A stretch of 22,084 nt of DNA from a virus, in the IMG/VR virus record IMGVR_UViG_3300044809_000117, positions 1 through 22,084 of that record. The stretch is one strand, 5' to 3'. The position numbers and the translations under genes are program-made. The notes under the pieces were generated by a model. It ran no database searches. It saw only the letters and a program-made list of their open reading frames with translations, and was not told the origin of the DNA. How positions within the stretch are numbered: the first letter of the stretch is position 1; each line of letters opens with the position of its first letter. Below are positions 21,908-22,084 of this stretch, one piece after another.

Positions 21908-22084
21908 ATGCTCGAACTTTTCATTCTCGCCGCCGGTTTTGCCGGCGGCTATGCCGCGTCGGTCTATTCGTGGCCGCAGGTTCGCGTTAGCGCGATCGGC
22001 TTCACGGCTGAAATCAACCAGCTCCGCGCCCGGGCCAAACGCCTCGAAGACCAACTCCGCGAAGCTGCCAAGGGAGGCGTGTGA
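21908..22084 (+). CDS. Small single-pass membrane protein with coiled coil
   Basis: This 58-residue protein starts MLELFILAAGFAGGYAASVY, a membrane span at about residues 2-20, followed by a helix EINQLRARAKRLEDQLREAA. ATG 21908 lies eight bases from AGGAGG (21894-21899); ATG 21902 in the same frame is too close to it. Its place right behind an endolysin-like end suggests that it once followed the endolysin gene directly. Length and topology would fit a spanin or accessory lysis protein, but no motif proves this. The stop is the last codon of the window. Confidence 0.62.
   Translation: MLELFILAAGFAGGYAASVYSWPQVRVSAIGFTAEINQLRARAKRLEDQLREAAKGGV

Noticed and set aside
1-22084. tRNA gene or prophage attachment site, integrase, or terminase
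   Set aside because: I saw no cloverleaf-like tRNA end, no recombinase gene and no head or packaging gene in the window; the left edge cuts the cluster, so their absence upstream cannot be judged.

Overview
The window is high-GC DNA with Shine-Dalgarno-led, tightly packed genes, and it looks like a chromosomal segment of an alphaproteobacterium of the Bradyrhizobium/Rhodopseudomonas/Afipia group (order Hyphomicrobiales). The gene content and several palindromic intergenic repeats of a style common in that group support this; the assignment is inference, since there is no rRNA or marker gene here.

Positions 1-8536 are the tail half of a gene-transfer-agent (GTA) type cluster, all on the + strand, in the order known from Rhodobacter capsulatus RcGTA. 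It runs: end of a head-tail connector gene, DUF3168 tail terminator-like protein, TP901-1-type major tail protein, two tail assembly chaperones, a short tape measure protein, DUF2460 distal tail protein, DUF2163 hub protein, NlpC/P60 peptidase, and the very large TIM-barrel 'megatron' fibre protein. Every gap over 70 bases in this operon is filled by a repeat element (981-1097, 2224-2365, 3014-3184, 4103-4238), and a fragment of one sits at 118-143. Some of these supply a stop codon or the ribosome-binding region of the next gene.

Positions 8537-12603 hold a small peptidoglycan-binding protein and a DUF2793 tail-fibre gene (9553-11400). The fibre gene is flanked on both sides, on the opposite strand, by two diverged copies of the same two-gene membrane-protein cassette. 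A single-pass coiled-coil membrane protein follows.

Positions 12604-16072 hold secreted or membrane proteins: a short Sec-exported coiled-coil protein, a fatty acid hydroxylase/sterol desaturase family enzyme, and a 588-residue Sec-exported fibre-like protein preceded by five copies of an 8-bp tandem repeat. A second copy of the short exported protein carries an in-frame stop, and a strong intrinsic terminator closes the unit.

Positions 16073-22084 hold a GH19-type endolysin, an opposite-strand YfhO-family polytopic membrane protein bracketed by diverged 60-bp direct repeats, a pectate-lyase-like tail spike, and a small membrane protein. Pieces matching the 3' end of the endolysin gene recur at 19515-19610 and 21866-21901, so this part was assembled by duplication and module exchange. 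The second spike and the exported fibre-like protein share a C-terminal domain.

Taken together, the window reads as a domesticated tail-assembly operon followed by a fast-changing locus of fibres, lysis and envelope-modifying genes. The best candidates for something undescribed are the duplicated membrane cassette around the fibre gene, the exported fibre-like protein with its octamer repeat, and the YfhO insertion with endolysin remnants.
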